This document shows positions 47,326 to 57,043 of a stretch of DNA of 64,000 nt, piece by piece. The notes beneath the pieces were generated by a model. The model saw only the letters and a program-made list of their open reading frames with translations, did no database searches and was not told where the DNA came from. The translations under genes and the position numbers were made by a program. Source of the stretch: Acidobacteriota bacterium (GTDB taxonomy: Bacteria; Acidobacteriota; Terriglobia; Bryobacterales; Bryobacteraceae); NCBI GenBank assembly GCA_014584705.1, contig JACTMJ010000021.1, positions 124,001-188,000 on the forward strand, written 5' to 3'. Each line of letters starts with the position of its first letter. Within the stretch, counting starts at the first letter, position 1.

Positions 47326-48180
47326 ATGCTGACAGCGCTGCTCGCTCTCTGTCTCGCTGCGTCGGCGATAGCAGCGGAACCGCCGCGGCGTCTGGTTTCC
47401 ACCGCGCCCAGCATCACGGAGATTCTCTTTGCACTTGGCTTGGGAGATCGCGTGGTGGGCGTCAGCGAGTATTGCCGCTACCCGGAAGCGGCCCGGCGCA
47501 AGCCTCGCATTGGCAGCTACCTTGCACCGAACCCGGAAGTGATTCTCGCCATGCGCCCCGATATCGTCTTTGTGGAAGAAGTGAATGCCCGCGCTTTGGC
47601 CATGCTTCCGGCAGTCGGGTTCCGCAAAGTGGAGTTACGCCATCGCAGCATTGAAGACGTCTACAAATCCATCGACATTATCGCGAACGCGGCCGGGGTC
47701 CCCGCTGCCGGCGCCCGGTTGCGGCGGCAATTGCAGGAGGAACTTGGACGCATCCAAGCGCGAACCCGCGATCTCCCCAAGCGGCGCGTGCTCTTCCTGG
47801 TCGGCCGCAATCCCGGAACCCTCCAGGGAATGATCGCCGCTGGCAGTGGCACCTATATCGACGAGCTGATCCGCATCGCCGGAGGAATCAACGCGGTTGG
47901 AGACGCCGGTCCCGCGTACCCGAATGTCAGCCTGGAAACCGTACTTGGCCGCAACCCGGAAGTGATTATAGACCGCGGAGACATGGCACAGGAGAGCAAG
48001 CAGAGTGCCGCGCATGAGGCTTCGGTCCGCGCTCTCTGGAGATCCCTGAGCAGCCTGGAAGCCGTCAAGCATGGCCGTATCCACCCGGTCTCCGACGACT
48101 ACTGGGTGGTGCCCGGCCCCAGAATGGTGGAGGCCGCGCGCGCGCTCGCCCGCTTCATTCATCCCGAGGCAGGGCTGTGA
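47326..48180 (+). CDS. btuF: vitamin B12 ABC transporter, periplasmic binding protein
   Basis: ATG 47326 gives 284 residues: signal peptide about 1-20 (cleavage AIAA) and then the two-lobed class III binding-protein fold with RRLVSTAPSITEILFALGLG. The longer open frame from 47191 overlaps the riboswitch and is rejected. It binds cobalamin or a corrinoid in the periplasm and passes it to BtuCD. The cobalamin riboswitch directly upstream is the evidence for the B12 substrate over iron. Confidence 0.9.
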   Translation: MLTALLALCLAASAIAAEPPRRLVSTAPSITEILFALGLGDRVVGVSEYCRYPEAARRKPRIGSYLAPNPEVILAMRPDIVFVEEVNARALAMLPAVGFRKVELRHRSIEDVYKSIDIIANAAGVPAAGARLRRQLQEELGRIQARTRDLPKRRVLFLVGRNPGTLQGMIAAGSGTYIDELIRIAGGINAVGDAGPAYPNVSLETVLGRNPEVIIDRGDMAQESKQSAAHEASVRALWRSLSSLEAVKHGRIHPVSDDYWVVPGPRMVEAARALARFIHPEAGL

Positions 48181-48199
48181 ACCATAGCGAGGCAATCCT

Positions 48200-49021
48200 G
48201 TGAGAGCCTTTGCTCCGCACACCCATGAAACCCGGGGCATCTCGCCTGAACGCGAAGCAATTTACTCTCTGCGCGGCGTGGGGATGCGCTATGGCGAAAG
48301 CACCGTCCTGCGGGACGTGACCCTGGATCTGCACGCGCGCGAAGCAATCGCCATCGTAGGCCCGAACGGCGCGGGCAAGTCCACGCTCCTGCAGATTCTC
48401 GCCGGCCTCCTGCCAGACCATCTTGGTTCCTGCCGGTTGAACGAGGTGGAAGTGAAGCGCTGGCCGCGCCGGGACTTCGCTCGCGCCGTCGGCTTCATCC
48501 CTCAGAACGTCCAAATGGAGTTCCCCTTCACCGTCGAAGAGGTCGTCGCGATGGGCCGCCATGCGCATGCGACGGGCATCTTCGAATCGGCGGAGGATTG
48601 GACGGCCGTGGAAGACGCAATGCACCAGGCCGATTGCTTTGCCTTTCGGCATCGCGATTTTCGCTCCCTCAGCGGAGGCGAGCGGCAGCGGGCAATTCTC
48701 GCGTCAGCGCTCGCGCAGCGGCCGTGCATTCTTCTGCTGGACGAACCCACCACCTGGCTCGACCTCCGGCATCAGGTCGAAATTCACCGCGTGCTAAACC
48801 GGCTTCGCGACGAAGGCTTGCTGGTGGTGATGGTGACGCATGACCTCAATCTGGCGGCCGGATTTTCTGACCGGGTATTGGTGTTGGAGGAAGGGCGTTT
48901 GGCCGCCGACGGAAAGCCGGAATCCATCTTCACGGGAGACCTGATCAAACGGATCTTCCATGTGGAAGCCACCATCCACCGCGAAGCGGGCGAGAGGCCC
49001 TGGATGCTCTATGGCCGTTGA
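48200..49021 (+). CDS. btuD: vitamin B12 ABC transporter, ATPase
   Basis: The 273-residue ATP-binding subunit has Walker A GPNGAGKST, the Q-loop in FIPQNVQ, the signature LSGGERQRA and Walker B LLLDEPT, all intact; the H-loop is in VTHDL. GTG 48200 is the start taken, about 20 nt after btuF. The first 25 residues precede the ABC core. Its stop lies inside the start of the permease gene, so translation is probably coupled. Confidence 0.92.
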   Translation: MRAFAPHTHETRGISPEREAIYSLRGVGMRYGESTVLRDVTLDLHAREAIAIVGPNGAGKSTLLQILAGLLPDHLGSCRLNEVEVKRWPRRDFARAVGFIPQNVQMEFPFTVEEVVAMGRHAHATGIFESAEDWTAVEDAMHQADCFAFRHRDFRSLSGGERQRAILASALAQRPCILLLDEPTTWLDLRHQVEIHRVLNRLRDEGLLVVMVTHDLNLAAGFSDRVLVLEEGRLAADGKPESIFTGDLIKRIFHVEATIHREAGERPWMLYGR

Positions 49022-50048
49022 TTCCAGTCCCGCGACGCGCTCTCGCGCCTCAGCCTCTCTTGCTACACCAAGACGCTTCACGATCGCGATTCTCTCCAGT
49101 CTGGGCTTGCTGCTAGCGGTGCTTGCGCTCGCGCCTCTCATCGGTTCGGTACCTGTGAATCTCGGCGCGGCTCTCGCCGGGCGCAGCCCCGATGCGGAAA
49201 TTCTCTTTCAGGCGCGCCTGCCCCGCGTTCTGCTGGCTCTTCTTGCCGGCGGGGCGCTCGCCGTGGCGGGGGTCCTGTTTCAGGCGCTCCTGCGCAATCC
49301 TCTGGCCACACCGTATACGCTCGGTGTTTCGAGTGGCGCGTCCCTGGGCGCCGTCATCGCCATCGTTACGGGGCTGCGCGCCGCCTTCCATCTCCCCGGC
49401 GTGTGGGTTTGCGCCTTCGCGGGAGCATTCCTCACCCTCGCCCTCGTGATTGGCGCGGGGCGAAGCGCCGGGCGCATCTCCGCCTTCACACTCCTGCTGG
49501 CGGGCGTTTCCGTGAACGCGATCTGTATTGCCGTGGTACTCTTCCTGCAGTACTTCAGTTCCCTCGCGCAATCCTTCGCCATCGTCCGCTGGCTCATGGG
49601 CGGAGTGGAACCTATCAGCTACCCTGCCCTCGCCGCGATTGCCGTTCTGGTAGGAATTGTCGTGGTGTATGTCTTCTCGCAGGCGCGCAATTGGAACTTG
49701 CTATCGGTAGGAGAAACCTGGGGTGCATCGCGCGGCGTTTCCGTGCAGCGCTTGATGATGGGCGGCTATCTGAGCGCTTCTCTGCTCACGGGCGCGGTCA
49801 CCGCCATCACCGGGCCCATTGGCTTTGTGGGTCTCATCGTTCCCCACGCGTTGCGTATTCTCCTGGGGCCGGACCACCGTGTTCTGCTTCCCTGCGCGTT
49901 TTTGGCTGGCGCGGCGTTCCTGGCCGTCTGCGACACCGCCGCCCGCGTCATTCTCTCGCCCGCCGATGTTCCCGTGGGCGTAGTCACCGCCCTGCTCGGC
50001 GGACCCTTCTTCATTCTTCTCTTGCGCCGGCGCGGCCCCGGCGTCTGA
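49011..50048 (+). CDS. btuC: vitamin B12 ABC transporter, permease (FecCD family)
   Basis: ATG 49011 overlaps the btuD stop by 11 nt. The 345-residue protein has ten likely transmembrane helices with the FecCD motifs RLPRVLLALLAGGALAVAG, NPLATPYTLGVSSGASLGA and the cytosolic coupling region with GFVGLIVPHALRILLGPDHR. Together with btuF and btuD it forms a complete importer. The outer-membrane receptor BtuB is not in the window. Confidence 0.92.
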   Translation: MAVDSSPATRSRASASLATPRRFTIAILSSLGLLLAVLALAPLIGSVPVNLGAALAGRSPDAEILFQARLPRVLLALLAGGALAVAGVLFQALLRNPLATPYTLGVSSGASLGAVIAIVTGLRAAFHLPGVWVCAFAGAFLTLALVIGAGRSAGRISAFTLLLAGVSVNAICIAVVLFLQYFSSLAQSFAIVRWLMGGVEPISYPALAAIAVLVGIVVVYVFSQARNWNLLSVGETWGASRGVSVQRLMMGGYLSASLLTGAVTAITGPIGFVGLIVPHALRILLGPDHRVLLPCAFLAGAAFLAVCDTAARVILSPADVPVGVVTALLGGPFFILLLRRRGPGV

Positions 50049-50076
50049 TCGGTGCTTCTCCAGATAGGCCTGCTGC

Positions 50077-50289
50077 CTAATCCTGGTTATCCTGATACTC
50101 TTCGAGCCACGCCATCTGGATCGCTTCGAGTTTGCCCTCGTTCGATTTCGCCGGATCGTCCTGGAAGCCCTCCAGTTCGGTAATCCATTGCAGCAGGTCC
50201 GTGAAGCGCACTTTGAGCGGATCCTGTTCCGGAAATTTTTCCCACAGCGCGAATGCGATATCGTCGATGCGATCCCAGGTGTACACCAT
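50077..50289 (-). CDS. iscX: iron-sulfur assembly protein IscX
   Basis: The 70-residue acidic protein matches IscX along its length, with the conserved patterns RFTDLLQWI and DDPAKSNEGKLEAIQMAWLEE. IscX binds iron and the desulfurase and tunes cluster assembly. It begins at the end of hscA with a one-base overlap (TAATG), so translation is coupled. It is the last gene of the isc operon. Confidence 0.93.
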   Translation of the reverse strand: MVYTWDRIDDIAFALWEKFPEQDPLKVRFTDLLQWITELEGFQDDPAKSNEGKLEAIQMAWLEEYQDNQD

Positions 50290-52136
50290 TAGATCTTCGT
50301 CCCTTTCAGTGCGGTGTTGACGGCGGTATTCATCATGTTCTCCGCCAGCGCCATCGTCGAATCATTCAATTCGTCGATCTTTGCGCGAATCAATTCGTAG
50401 TTGTCGGAATGATAAACCGTCAGCAGTTCATTGTGCTTGCGTTCGATCCGCTCCCGGTCTTCCTCGCCCAGCGTATCCCACGCGGCGTTGCTCTTCGCTT
50501 TCTCCAGAGCAAGCAGGATCGAATCCGCCTCCACCCGCGCTTCGCGCACCTGCCGTTCGTGAAGATCCGCTTCGGCCTTCTCGAAGGATTCCTCGATCAT
50601 CGCCTCCACCTGTGCATCGGTAAGCCCGTACGACGGCTTCACCTCCACGGATTGCTCTTTTCCGGTCCGAACGTCGCGCGCGGTGACGTTGAGAATACCG
50701 TTCGCATCGATCAGGAATCGTACTTCGACCTTCGCCAGTCCGGCCGGCATCGGATCAATATTCCGGAGATCGAAGCGTGCCAGGCTCCGGCAATCCTTCA
50801 CCAGTTCCCGCTCGCCTTGAACGACGTGAATTAGCACGTTCTGCTGGCCGTCCACGGCCGTCGTGAATGTCTCGGATGCGCTCGCCGGAATGGTCGTATT
50901 GCGATGAATCAGTTTCGCCACCACACCGCCCATCACCTCTATTCCCAGGGAGAGCGGCGTCACATCCAGCAACAATTTGTCTTCGACTGATCCGGTAAGG
51001 ATCCCCGCCTGCACCGCTGCGCCCAGCGCCACCACCTCGTCCGGGTTCAGCTCCGTATGCGGCTTGGCGCGGAACAGCCTCTCCACCGCCAGACGCACCA
51101 GCGGAATGCGCGTGGAGCCGCCCACCATCACCACCTCATCGATCTCGCTCGCATCGAGACCGGCATCCTTGAGGCATTGGCGGCACGGGGCCAGCGTCTT
51201 TTCGACGAAGTCCGCAATTAACTGGTCAAACTGTTCCCGCGTCAGTGCGCGCGTATAACTGCGCCCCTCATGCGCGAACTCAATGGATACCGCGGGAGCG
51301 AAGGACAATTCCTCTTTCGCGCGAATCACCGCGCGGCGCAGCCGCTGCACGATCTGATGCCGCGCGGAGACATCCTCGCCCCATTCGCTAGCCAGGTCTT
51401 CCAGAGCGATCGCAAGCAGCAGGTTGTCGATATCGTCGCCGCCCAGATGTGTGTCGCCGTTCGTGGCAAGTACTTCGAAAATGCCATTGTGCAGGCGCAG
51501 GATGGAGATATCGAAGGTTCCCCCGCCCAGGTCGTAGACCGCGATTACGCCTTCCTTCCGCTTATCGAGGCCATAGGCCAGGCTCGCGGCGGTGGGCTCG
51601 TTCACCAGCCGCAGCACATCGAGACCGGCGATCCGTCCGGCGTCCCGCGTTGCCTGCCGCTGAGCGTCGTTGAAATATGCGGGCACCGTGATCACCGCCT
51701 GCCGGACGGTCTTGCCCGTGGCATACTCCGCGTTCGCCTTCAGGCGCTTGAGCACCTCGGCGGAAATCTCCGGCGGCGTCACCGTCTTCTCGCCCAATTG
51801 CAGCCGCAACACCGCGTCCTGATCCGCGGCCAAATGGAACGGGAAGAGCTTCAACTCTCCCTGAATATCTTCGGCGCGCTGGCCCATCAATCGTTTCACG
51901 GAGTAAACGGCCCGCTCGGGCTGCGTGAGCAGGGTTTCTCGCGCCGGTTCGCCAGCCACGAATTCGCCCGCCTCCGTATAGGCCACCACACTGTGCACGA
52001 TTCTTTCGTGGTTGGGGCCTTCCAGTATCGCGGGGCCGGTCAGATCCATCCACGCCACCAGACTGTTCGTGGTGCCGAGATCAATTCCGACGACGGCACT
52101 GGAATCGCCGAAGTCAATTTGCAGAAGGTTGGCCAT
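50289..52136 (-). CDS. hscA: Fe-S assembly chaperone HscA (Hsp70 type)
   Basis: The 615-residue Hsp70 has the ATPase signatures [27 protein letters not shown] and [11 protein letters not shown], and a substrate-binding half. It helps move clusters from IscU to target proteins by ATP-driven cycles with HscB. IscU here has the recognition motif LPPVK, so the pair should work. It follows hscB by 39 nt. Confidence 0.94.
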   Translation of the reverse strand: MANLLQIDFGDSSAVVGIDLGTTNSLVAWMDLTGPAILEGPNHERIVHSVVAYTEAGEFVAGEPARETLLTQPERAVYSVKRLMGQRAEDIQGELKLFPFHLAADQDAVLRLQLGEKTVTPPEISAEVLKRLKANAEYATGKTVRQAVITVPAYFNDAQRQATRDAGRIAGLDVLRLVNEPTAASLAYGLDKRKEGVIAVYDLGGGTFDISILRLHNGIFEVLATNGDTHLGGDDIDNLLLAIALEDLASEWGEDVSARHQIVQRLRRAVIRAKEELSFAPAVSIEFAHEGRSYTRALTREQFDQLIADFVEKTLAPCRQCLKDAGLDASEIDEVVMVGGSTRIPLVRLAVERLFRAKPHTELNPDEVVALGAAVQAGILTGSVEDKLLLDVTPLSLGIEVMGGVVAKLIHRNTTIPASASETFTTAVDGQQNVLIHVVQGERELVKDCRSLARFDLRNIDPMPAGLAKVEVRFLIDANGILNVTARDVRTGKEQSVEVKPSYGLTDAQVEAMIEESFEKAEADLHERQVREARVEADSILLALEKAKSNAAWDTLGEEDRERIERKHNELLTVYHSDNYELIRAKIDELNDSTMALAENMMNTAVNTALKGTKI

Positions 52137-52175
52137 GATTGTTCCTGAATGCCGGGACCCGCTCGCACGTACGTT

Positions 52176-52832
52176 CTAGGCTGTCTGCCCGGCGAGCGCC
52201 GCTTCCACGTCGCGCAGCAGATTCTGAATGTAACGGCGGCGGTTGAGAGAGCCGCGAATCTCGGCCAGCATCGCGCGCGAAACCGCCGTGTCCTCACCCG
52301 GACGGTTGCGGCGGGCAACGTCCCAGCGCGCAAAGGCTCCGACCAGGCCTTCATCGATCTCCGCGCGCATCGCTACAAAATTCGTGCGAGCGTCTTCGAG
52401 CGCCCCTCGCGCATCCTCGTCACCGGAGCGCAATTCCTCAAGCGCCATATTGAGTTCGAAGACCTCTTCGAGCAGTTCCGGTGGTACGTTGCTGGAGCGT
52501 TGCTGGCCTACGTCGAACCCGTGCCTCGCGAGCACATACTCGGCACGCTTCAACGGGTCGCGCAGCGTGCGATAGGCATCGTTCAGGAGCGAGCTGGCGC
52601 GCAACGAGAGATCCCGGTCCTCGGCGCTGGCCCGCGCGAAGCGATCCGGATGCAGTTGGCGGCTGCGGGCGTAGAAGGCTTCCTGCAGGTCGTCGAGGTC
52701 GATGTCCAGCGTCTCCGGATAGCCAAAAAACGCGTAGAAATCCGGAGTCGCGCTCTCCGCTTGCGCGCGGATCTCCGGCGGAAAAACCGCGTCGCTGCTG
52801 GCGTGGCCGTTGCGGGAATTCGTTTGGTGCAT
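52176..52832 (-). CDS. hscB: Fe-S assembly co-chaperone HscB
   Basis: The 218-residue J-protein has the J domain (about 30-100) with HPD in LHPDRFAR and a C-terminal three-helix bundle with LLEEVFELNMALEELR, the IscU-binding part. The J domain stimulates HscA ATP hydrolysis. The N-terminus lacks the CxxC-x-CxxC zinc-ribbon found in eukaryotic HscB. Its ATG overlaps the iscA stop by one base (TGATG). Confidence 0.92.
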   Translation of the reverse strand: MHQTNSRNGHASSDAVFPPEIRAQAESATPDFYAFFGYPETLDIDLDDLQEAFYARSRQLHPDRFARASAEDRDLSLRASSLLNDAYRTLRDPLKRAEYVLARHGFDVGQQRSSNVPPELLEEVFELNMALEELRSGDEDARGALEDARTNFVAMRAEIDEGLVGAFARWDVARRNRPGEDTAVSRAMLAEIRGSLNRRRYIQNLLRDVEAALAGQTA

Positions 52833-53212
52833 CAGACGCTAAAGCTGGTTCCGCATCCGCAGGACTTCTTTGCGTTCGGGTTGTTGAACACGAAGCCGTT
52901 GTCCATGATCGTCTCTTTGTAGTCGAGAGTCATCCCCTTCAGATACACAAGGCTCTTGGGATCGATAAAAATGCGGACGCCGCCCTCGAACTCGAGCACC
53001 GTATCCTTGGGGCGCTCCTTGGCGTCGAACTTGAATTGATAGCTCAACCCGGAGCATCCGCCACCCAGCACTCCCAGGCGCAGCCCGCCCGTCATGCCCT
53101 GTTTCTCGAACGTTTCCCGGATCGTCGCCACCGCTTTCGGCGTCACAAAAATCGCGGGACCCTCCTCCTTCACCTCTTTGTCGGCGGCAATATTCGCAAT
53201 GTCGATCATCAT
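52832..53212 (-). CDS. iscA: A-type Fe-S carrier IscA
   Basis: The 126-residue protein has the three conserved Cys of A-type carriers: Cys53 in GGGCSGLSYQ and Cys118/Cys120 in SCGCGTSF. An unusual N-terminal extension of about 15 residues precedes the core. It receives and delivers clusters in the isc pathway. It is translationally coupled to hscB. A 112-nt gap separates it from iscU. Confidence 0.93.
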   Translation of the reverse strand: MMIDIANIAADKEVKEEGPAIFVTPKAVATIRETFEKQGMTGGLRLGVLGGGCSGLSYQFKFDAKERPKDTVLEFEGGVRIFIDPKSLVYLKGMTLDYKETIMDNGFVFNNPNAKKSCGCGTSFSV

Positions 53213-53324
53213 CTGGCTCCTGGGTTTGTTGAACGGTATTCGGAATCACCGAGGGAGGGCGGCCTCCCGCGAAGCGTCCGTCCCAGTAGGACGCTCCCCG
53301 CGCGGCTGTCCACCCACCGATTCG

Positions 53325-53735
53325 CTATGCGTTGACGGCGCTGCCTTCGCGGACGCTCGCTTTCGCTTTGTAATCCGCTATCGCCGCCTTGATCGCGTCT
53401 TCGGCTAGCACCGAACAGTGGATCTTCACCGGCGGCAGCGCCAGCTCGTTCACAATGTCCGTATTCTTGATGGCCAGCGCTTCGTCTACGCTCTTGCCCT
53501 TCAGCCACTCCGTGGCGAGGGAAGAGCTTGCGATGGCGCTGCCGCAGCCGAATGTCTTGAACTTTGCTTCTTCAATGATGCCGGTTGCGGGGTCCACCTT
53601 CACTTGCAGCTTCATGACGTCGCCGCATTCCGGCGCCCCCACCATGCCCGTCCCCACGGAGGGATCCTTCTTATCGAGGGAGCCTACGTTGCGCGGGTTA
53701 TTGTAGTGGTCGAGAACTTTGTCTGAGTAAGCCAT
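53325..53735 (-). CDS. iscU: Fe-S scaffold protein IscU
   Basis: The 136-residue scaffold has all three cluster-binding Cys: Cys37 in PECGD, Cys64 in FGCGSA and Cys107 in HCSVL, plus the Asp39 that makes the cluster labile and the LPPVK loop (100-104) bound by HscA. The cluster is built on it with sulfur from IscS. No frataxin or ferredoxin gene is in the operon. Confidence 0.95.
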   Translation of the reverse strand: MAYSDKVLDHYNNPRNVGSLDKKDPSVGTGMVGAPECGDVMKLQVKVDPATGIIEEAKFKTFGCGSAIASSSLATEWLKGKSVDEALAIKNTDIVNELALPPVKIHCSVLAEDAIKAAIADYKAKASVREGSAVNA

Positions 53736-53786
53736 CTCTATTCTGTCTCCTTGTCCCTTGTCTCCAGAGTTCCTCTGTCGCGTCCC

Positions 53787-55001
53787 CTAGTGAGCCGCCC
53801 ATTCGATCTTGGTAAGGTCGACGCCTTCCTTTACCAGTTCATAGAGCGGAGATAGCTCACGAAGCTTGTTCACGATCCGGATGATGCTGTCGGCGGCGTA
53901 CTCCACTTCCTCTTCCGTCGTGAAACGGCCCAAGCCAAAGCGGATGGAGCTATGGGCGAGGTCGTCACCCTTGCCCAGCGCCTTCAGGACGTAACTCGGC
54001 TCCAACGTGGCAGAGGTACAGGCCGAACCGCTCGAAACCGCGATATCGTGGATCCCCATCAGCAGGCTCTCGCCTTCCACATAGGCGAAGCTGATGTTCA
54101 AATTGTTCGGCAGACGATGCTCCATGGAACCATTGACAAAGACCTCGTCAAGTTCGCTCGTCAGGCGGTGCATCAGCTTGTCCCGCAACGCGCCCAGCCG
54201 CTTGCCCTCCTCTTCCATCTCCTGCTGGCAGAGTTCGCAGGCCTTCCCCAACCCGACAATGCCGGGCACGTTCAGAGTGCCGCTGCGCATGCCGCGTTCG
54301 TGCCCGCCGCCGTCGATCTGCGCCGTCAGTTGCACGCGCGGAGACTTGCGGCGCACATAGAGAGCGCCCACGCCCTTCGGCCCGTACATTTTGTGGCCCG
54401 AGAGGGAAAGCAGGTCCACGTTGTCCTTGATCACATTCACCGGCACCTTGCCCACGGCCTGTGTGGCGTCCGAGTGAAAGAGCACCCCGCGCTCCTTGCA
54501 GATCGCGCCGATTTCCCGGATTGGCTGAATCACGCCAATCTCGTTGTTGGCGTACATGATGCTCACGAGAATCGTCTTGTCCGTGATCGCCTCGCGCAAC
54601 TGCTCCAGATCGATTAGTCCGTCCGGCTGCAGCGGAAGATACGTCACCTTGTAGCCGTGCTTTTCCAGCCGCTTGCACGTGTCCAGAACGGCCTTGTGCT
54701 CGGTCGCCGCCGTGATGATGTGGTTCCCGCGCTCGGCGTACATCTCGGCCACGCCCTTGATGGCCAGGTTATTGCTCTCCGTGGCGCCGCTCGTGAAAAC
54801 AATTTCCTTCTTGTTCGCGCAGATCAGCGAAGCCACCTGCTCGCGAGCAGTCTCCGTTGCCTCCTCGGCTTCCCATCCGAAACTGTGGTTTCGGCTCGCT
54901 GCATTCCCAAAACGAGCCCCCAGGTACGGGAGCATTGCATCGAGCACCCGGGGATCCATCGGCGTCGTGGCGTGATTGTCGAGATAAATCGGCGTCTGCA
55001 T
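53787..55001 (-). CDS. iscS: cysteine desulfurase IscS
   Basis: The 404-residue PLP enzyme takes sulfur from L-cysteine for cluster and thio-nucleoside synthesis. It has [12 protein letters not shown], the PLP lysine in [11 protein letters not shown] and the catalytic Cys loop [17 protein letters not shown] near residue 328, of the long mobile type I. It begins 7 nt after iscR and lies 51 nt upstream of iscU. Confidence 0.96.
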   Translation of the reverse strand: MQTPIYLDNHATTPMDPRVLDAMLPYLGARFGNAASRNHSFGWEAEEATETAREQVASLICANKKEIVFTSGATESNNLAIKGVAEMYAERGNHIITAATEHKAVLDTCKRLEKHGYKVTYLPLQPDGLIDLEQLREAITDKTILVSIMYANNEIGVIQPIREIGAICKERGVLFHSDATQAVGKVPVNVIKDNVDLLSLSGHKMYGPKGVGALYVRRKSPRVQLTAQIDGGGHERGMRSGTLNVPGIVGLGKACELCQQEMEEEGKRLGALRDKLMHRLTSELDEVFVNGSMEHRLPNNLNISFAYVEGESLLMGIHDIAVSSGSACTSATLEPSYVLKALGKGDDLAHSSIRFGLGRFTTEEEVEYAADSIIRIVNKLRELSPLYELVKEGVDLTKIEWAAH

Positions 55002-55008
55002 ATTTCGG

Positions 55009-55494
55009 TTAAGACCTCACAAATTCTTCAAGCGCGACAAGAGTTCCGCCCCCCGTCGGTTTCCTGGCCGGGTGCCCCGTCGGAATGTCACCGGTAGAAA
55101 TATCGGCGATCGTAATACTGTTCAGCAGGTTGCTGATCGCATCGTGGACCTTGCGTAACGGCTCGCGCACGGTACAGTTGCGGGCGTGGTCGCAATCACT
55201 TTCTTCCTGAAAACAGGACGTCAAAATCACCGGCCCATCGATCGTGTGGATCACTTCCAGCACGCTGATCTCCGACGACGGTCTCGCCAGCCGGTACCCG
55301 CCGTTCGTTCCCTGCAGCGATTCCAGGAATCCCGTCCGCGCCAGCCGCTGCAACACCTTAGAAAGCAGCGGCAGCGGAACCCCGTACGTATCCGCGATCT
55401 GCTTCGCGCTCGAACTCTCGTCCTGGCGCGCGGACATCGCCAGATGCCGCAGGGCGATCAGGCCGTAATCCGCCTTTTTGGTGAGCTTCAGCAT
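55009..55494 (-). CDS. iscR: Fe-S cluster regulator IscR (Rrf2 family)
   Basis: The 161-residue protein has the Rrf2 winged helix-turn-helix (about 1-70) and the cluster-binding cysteines Cys94, Cys101 and Cys107 ([16 protein letters not shown]), similar in spacing to E. coli IscR (92, 98, 104). With its [2Fe-2S] cluster it should repress this operon, and it leads the operon. A promoter and a putative operator are just upstream. Confidence 0.93.
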   Translation of the reverse strand: MLKLTKKADYGLIALRHLAMSARQDESSSAKQIADTYGVPLPLLSKVLQRLARTGFLESLQGTNGGYRLARPSSEISVLEVIHTIDGPVILTSCFQEESDCDHARNCTVREPLRKVHDAISNLLNSITIADISTGDIPTGHPARKPTGGGTLVALEEFVRS

Positions 55495-55514
55495 GTCTCT
55501 GGAAAATCCAACAG

Positions 55515-55529
55515 GGACTCTTTCGGTCC
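55515..55529 (-). promoter_or_regulatory. candidate IscR operator
   Basis: Inverted repeat GGAC-N7-GTCC between the predicted transcription start and iscR, a position suited to autorepression. The half-sites recall Rrf2 sites but match no consensus I can confirm. Confidence 0.35.
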
Positions 55530-55538
55530 TACTTATAT

Positions 55539-55567
55539 ATCATAGCGGCCGCAACCACAGGGGTCAA
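55539..55567 (-). promoter_or_regulatory. sigma70 promoter of the isc operon
   Basis: On the minus strand TTGACC, a 17-nt spacer and TATGAT stand about 45 nt before the iscR start codon. It is close to the housekeeping consensus. Confidence 0.75.
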
Positions 55568-55665
55568 TGATTCTTCCACCCCTACGGAACAGATGCGACG
55601 CCCGCGGAAAGGATTCGGTACCGGGCACAAATCCCTTCGTTCCCGCACGCATCCGCCGTCAGCCT

Positions 55666-56937
55666 CTATTGCAGCGCCTTCGCCATCGCCCGCACCAATT
55701 CGCCCCCGAATTGTTGCCGCTGCTCACTAGAGGGCCACCCGCCCAGCTTTCCGTTCCGGGCCGTCATCTGCTCCATGCGCATCGCACAGACGCCGAACTC
55801 CGTCTGCAATCCCTGGCCCACGCTCATTCGCCCCCCCGCTCCGGCAACCGACATCACTTCCGCCGCACGCACGGGCGCTGGGTCGTTCTTTCGCTTGGAC
55901 TTGTCCTTCTTTTCTTTCTTATTCTTCTGCTTGGAACTGGCGGAGCGTTGGACCTTCTGCGCTGCCCTCCGCACCGGGTTAAACGTGGTTTCCGCCGCGA
56001 GGATCCCAACAAGCTTTTCTACCAGTTGGCGGCACGGCGTCGGACCCTCGATATACTCCTCCGTTCCGCCGGTATGCACGCTCAGAAACGCATCGATGCG
56101 GTTGCCCGCGTCCAGCCATGCCTTGATCGCTCCGTGCTGCGCGGCAATCTCCGGTTCCTTAGCCGCGTCGATGGCATCCCAGTGGCGGTTCAGATCGTAA
56201 CCCTTGCGGTTGAAGCGCACCCCGCCGTGGACGACGCCGTCCGGGTCCGCCATCGGAAAAATCTTCCAGATGGCCGCGCGCCGCAACCCGGCGGCCTCTT
56301 CGCTTTCGGAGAGCAGCGCCCGCACCGCCCCGTCGCCCACCCAGGAACTGCCGCTCTCCCCGGCATACTGGCGGAACATCAGCCAAATCGTCTTCTTCCC
56401 CTCCCCAGGCGTCGCGGCGTCCGTAATCGTCCAGAGCGGAATCTCGCGGCCCTCTACCGTCTTGCCCGCGGATTCACGCCGCAGCATCGAGTTCGCTCCA
56501 ACCGCGCTCTCGAGCAGGCCAAATTCCCTTTCTGTATAGGGCGGCGACTGTGCAATCCAAAACGGAGCTTGTTCCGGCGTGAAGCGAAACGACAGCCGGA
56601 GACGCTGCGCGTCCCAATCGACCGCCGGGAAGTGGGCCCAATGAATGCCGTCGTAGCTATAAACCGGGTGCGTGTGCTCGTCGATGGCGTGCGCCCCGAA
56701 CTGGCCGTTGCCCTCTCCCGCCAAATCGGAAAGCTCAATCAGCAGTTCCTGTTTGGGGTATCCGTCGACGCGAAAATAAAACCAGTTCGCTTCCCGGTTC
56801 CGCCCGTCCTGGTCAACTTGCCCCTCCACGCTGATCACCACATGGTTTTCGGCAAGCCACTCCACGCCGCCCGCGCTTCCGCCGGGAAAATCGGTGAAAA
56901 CCGGGGCCACGAGGAAGGCAAGCAGCAGCGCGACCAT
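55666..56937 (-). CDS. M14 carboxypeptidase-like secreted protein, probably inactive
   Basis: ATG 56937 gives 423 residues with a signal peptide (MVALLLAFLVAPVF). A beta-sandwich N-domain like that of cytosolic carboxypeptidases (about 20-150) precedes an M14-type domain. The zinc motif, normally RQHPGE with His and Glu, reads FRQYAGESGSSW: the His is Tyr. The other zinc His may be in LSVHTGG. A Lys-rich run (KQKNKKEKKDKSKRK) interrupts the C-terminal part. It may be a pseudo-peptidase that binds peptides. The length is near the family norm. Confidence 0.75.
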   Translation of the reverse strand: MVALLLAFLVAPVFTDFPGGSAGGVEWLAENHVVISVEGQVDQDGRNREANWFYFRVDGYPKQELLIELSDLAGEGNGQFGAHAIDEHTHPVYSYDGIHWAHFPAVDWDAQRLRLSFRFTPEQAPFWIAQSPPYTEREFGLLESAVGANSMLRRESAGKTVEGREIPLWTITDAATPGEGKKTIWLMFRQYAGESGSSWVGDGAVRALLSESEEAAGLRRAAIWKIFPMADPDGVVHGGVRFNRKGYDLNRHWDAIDAAKEPEIAAQHGAIKAWLDAGNRIDAFLSVHTGGTEEYIEGPTPCRQLVEKLVGILAAETTFNPVRRAAQKVQRSASSKQKNKKEKKDKSKRKNDPAPVRAAEVMSVAGAGGRMSVGQGLQTEFGVCAMRMEQMTARNGKLGGWPSSEQRQQFGGELVRAMAKALQ

Positions 56938-57043
56938 GCCGTAATTGTATCGAATGATTCCGGATTGCAGACGAAATGAACACCGGATCAAGCCATCCAC
57001 ATGAGGCCATCATGTAAACTTCGTCGAAAGGAGTTTCTTCCCC

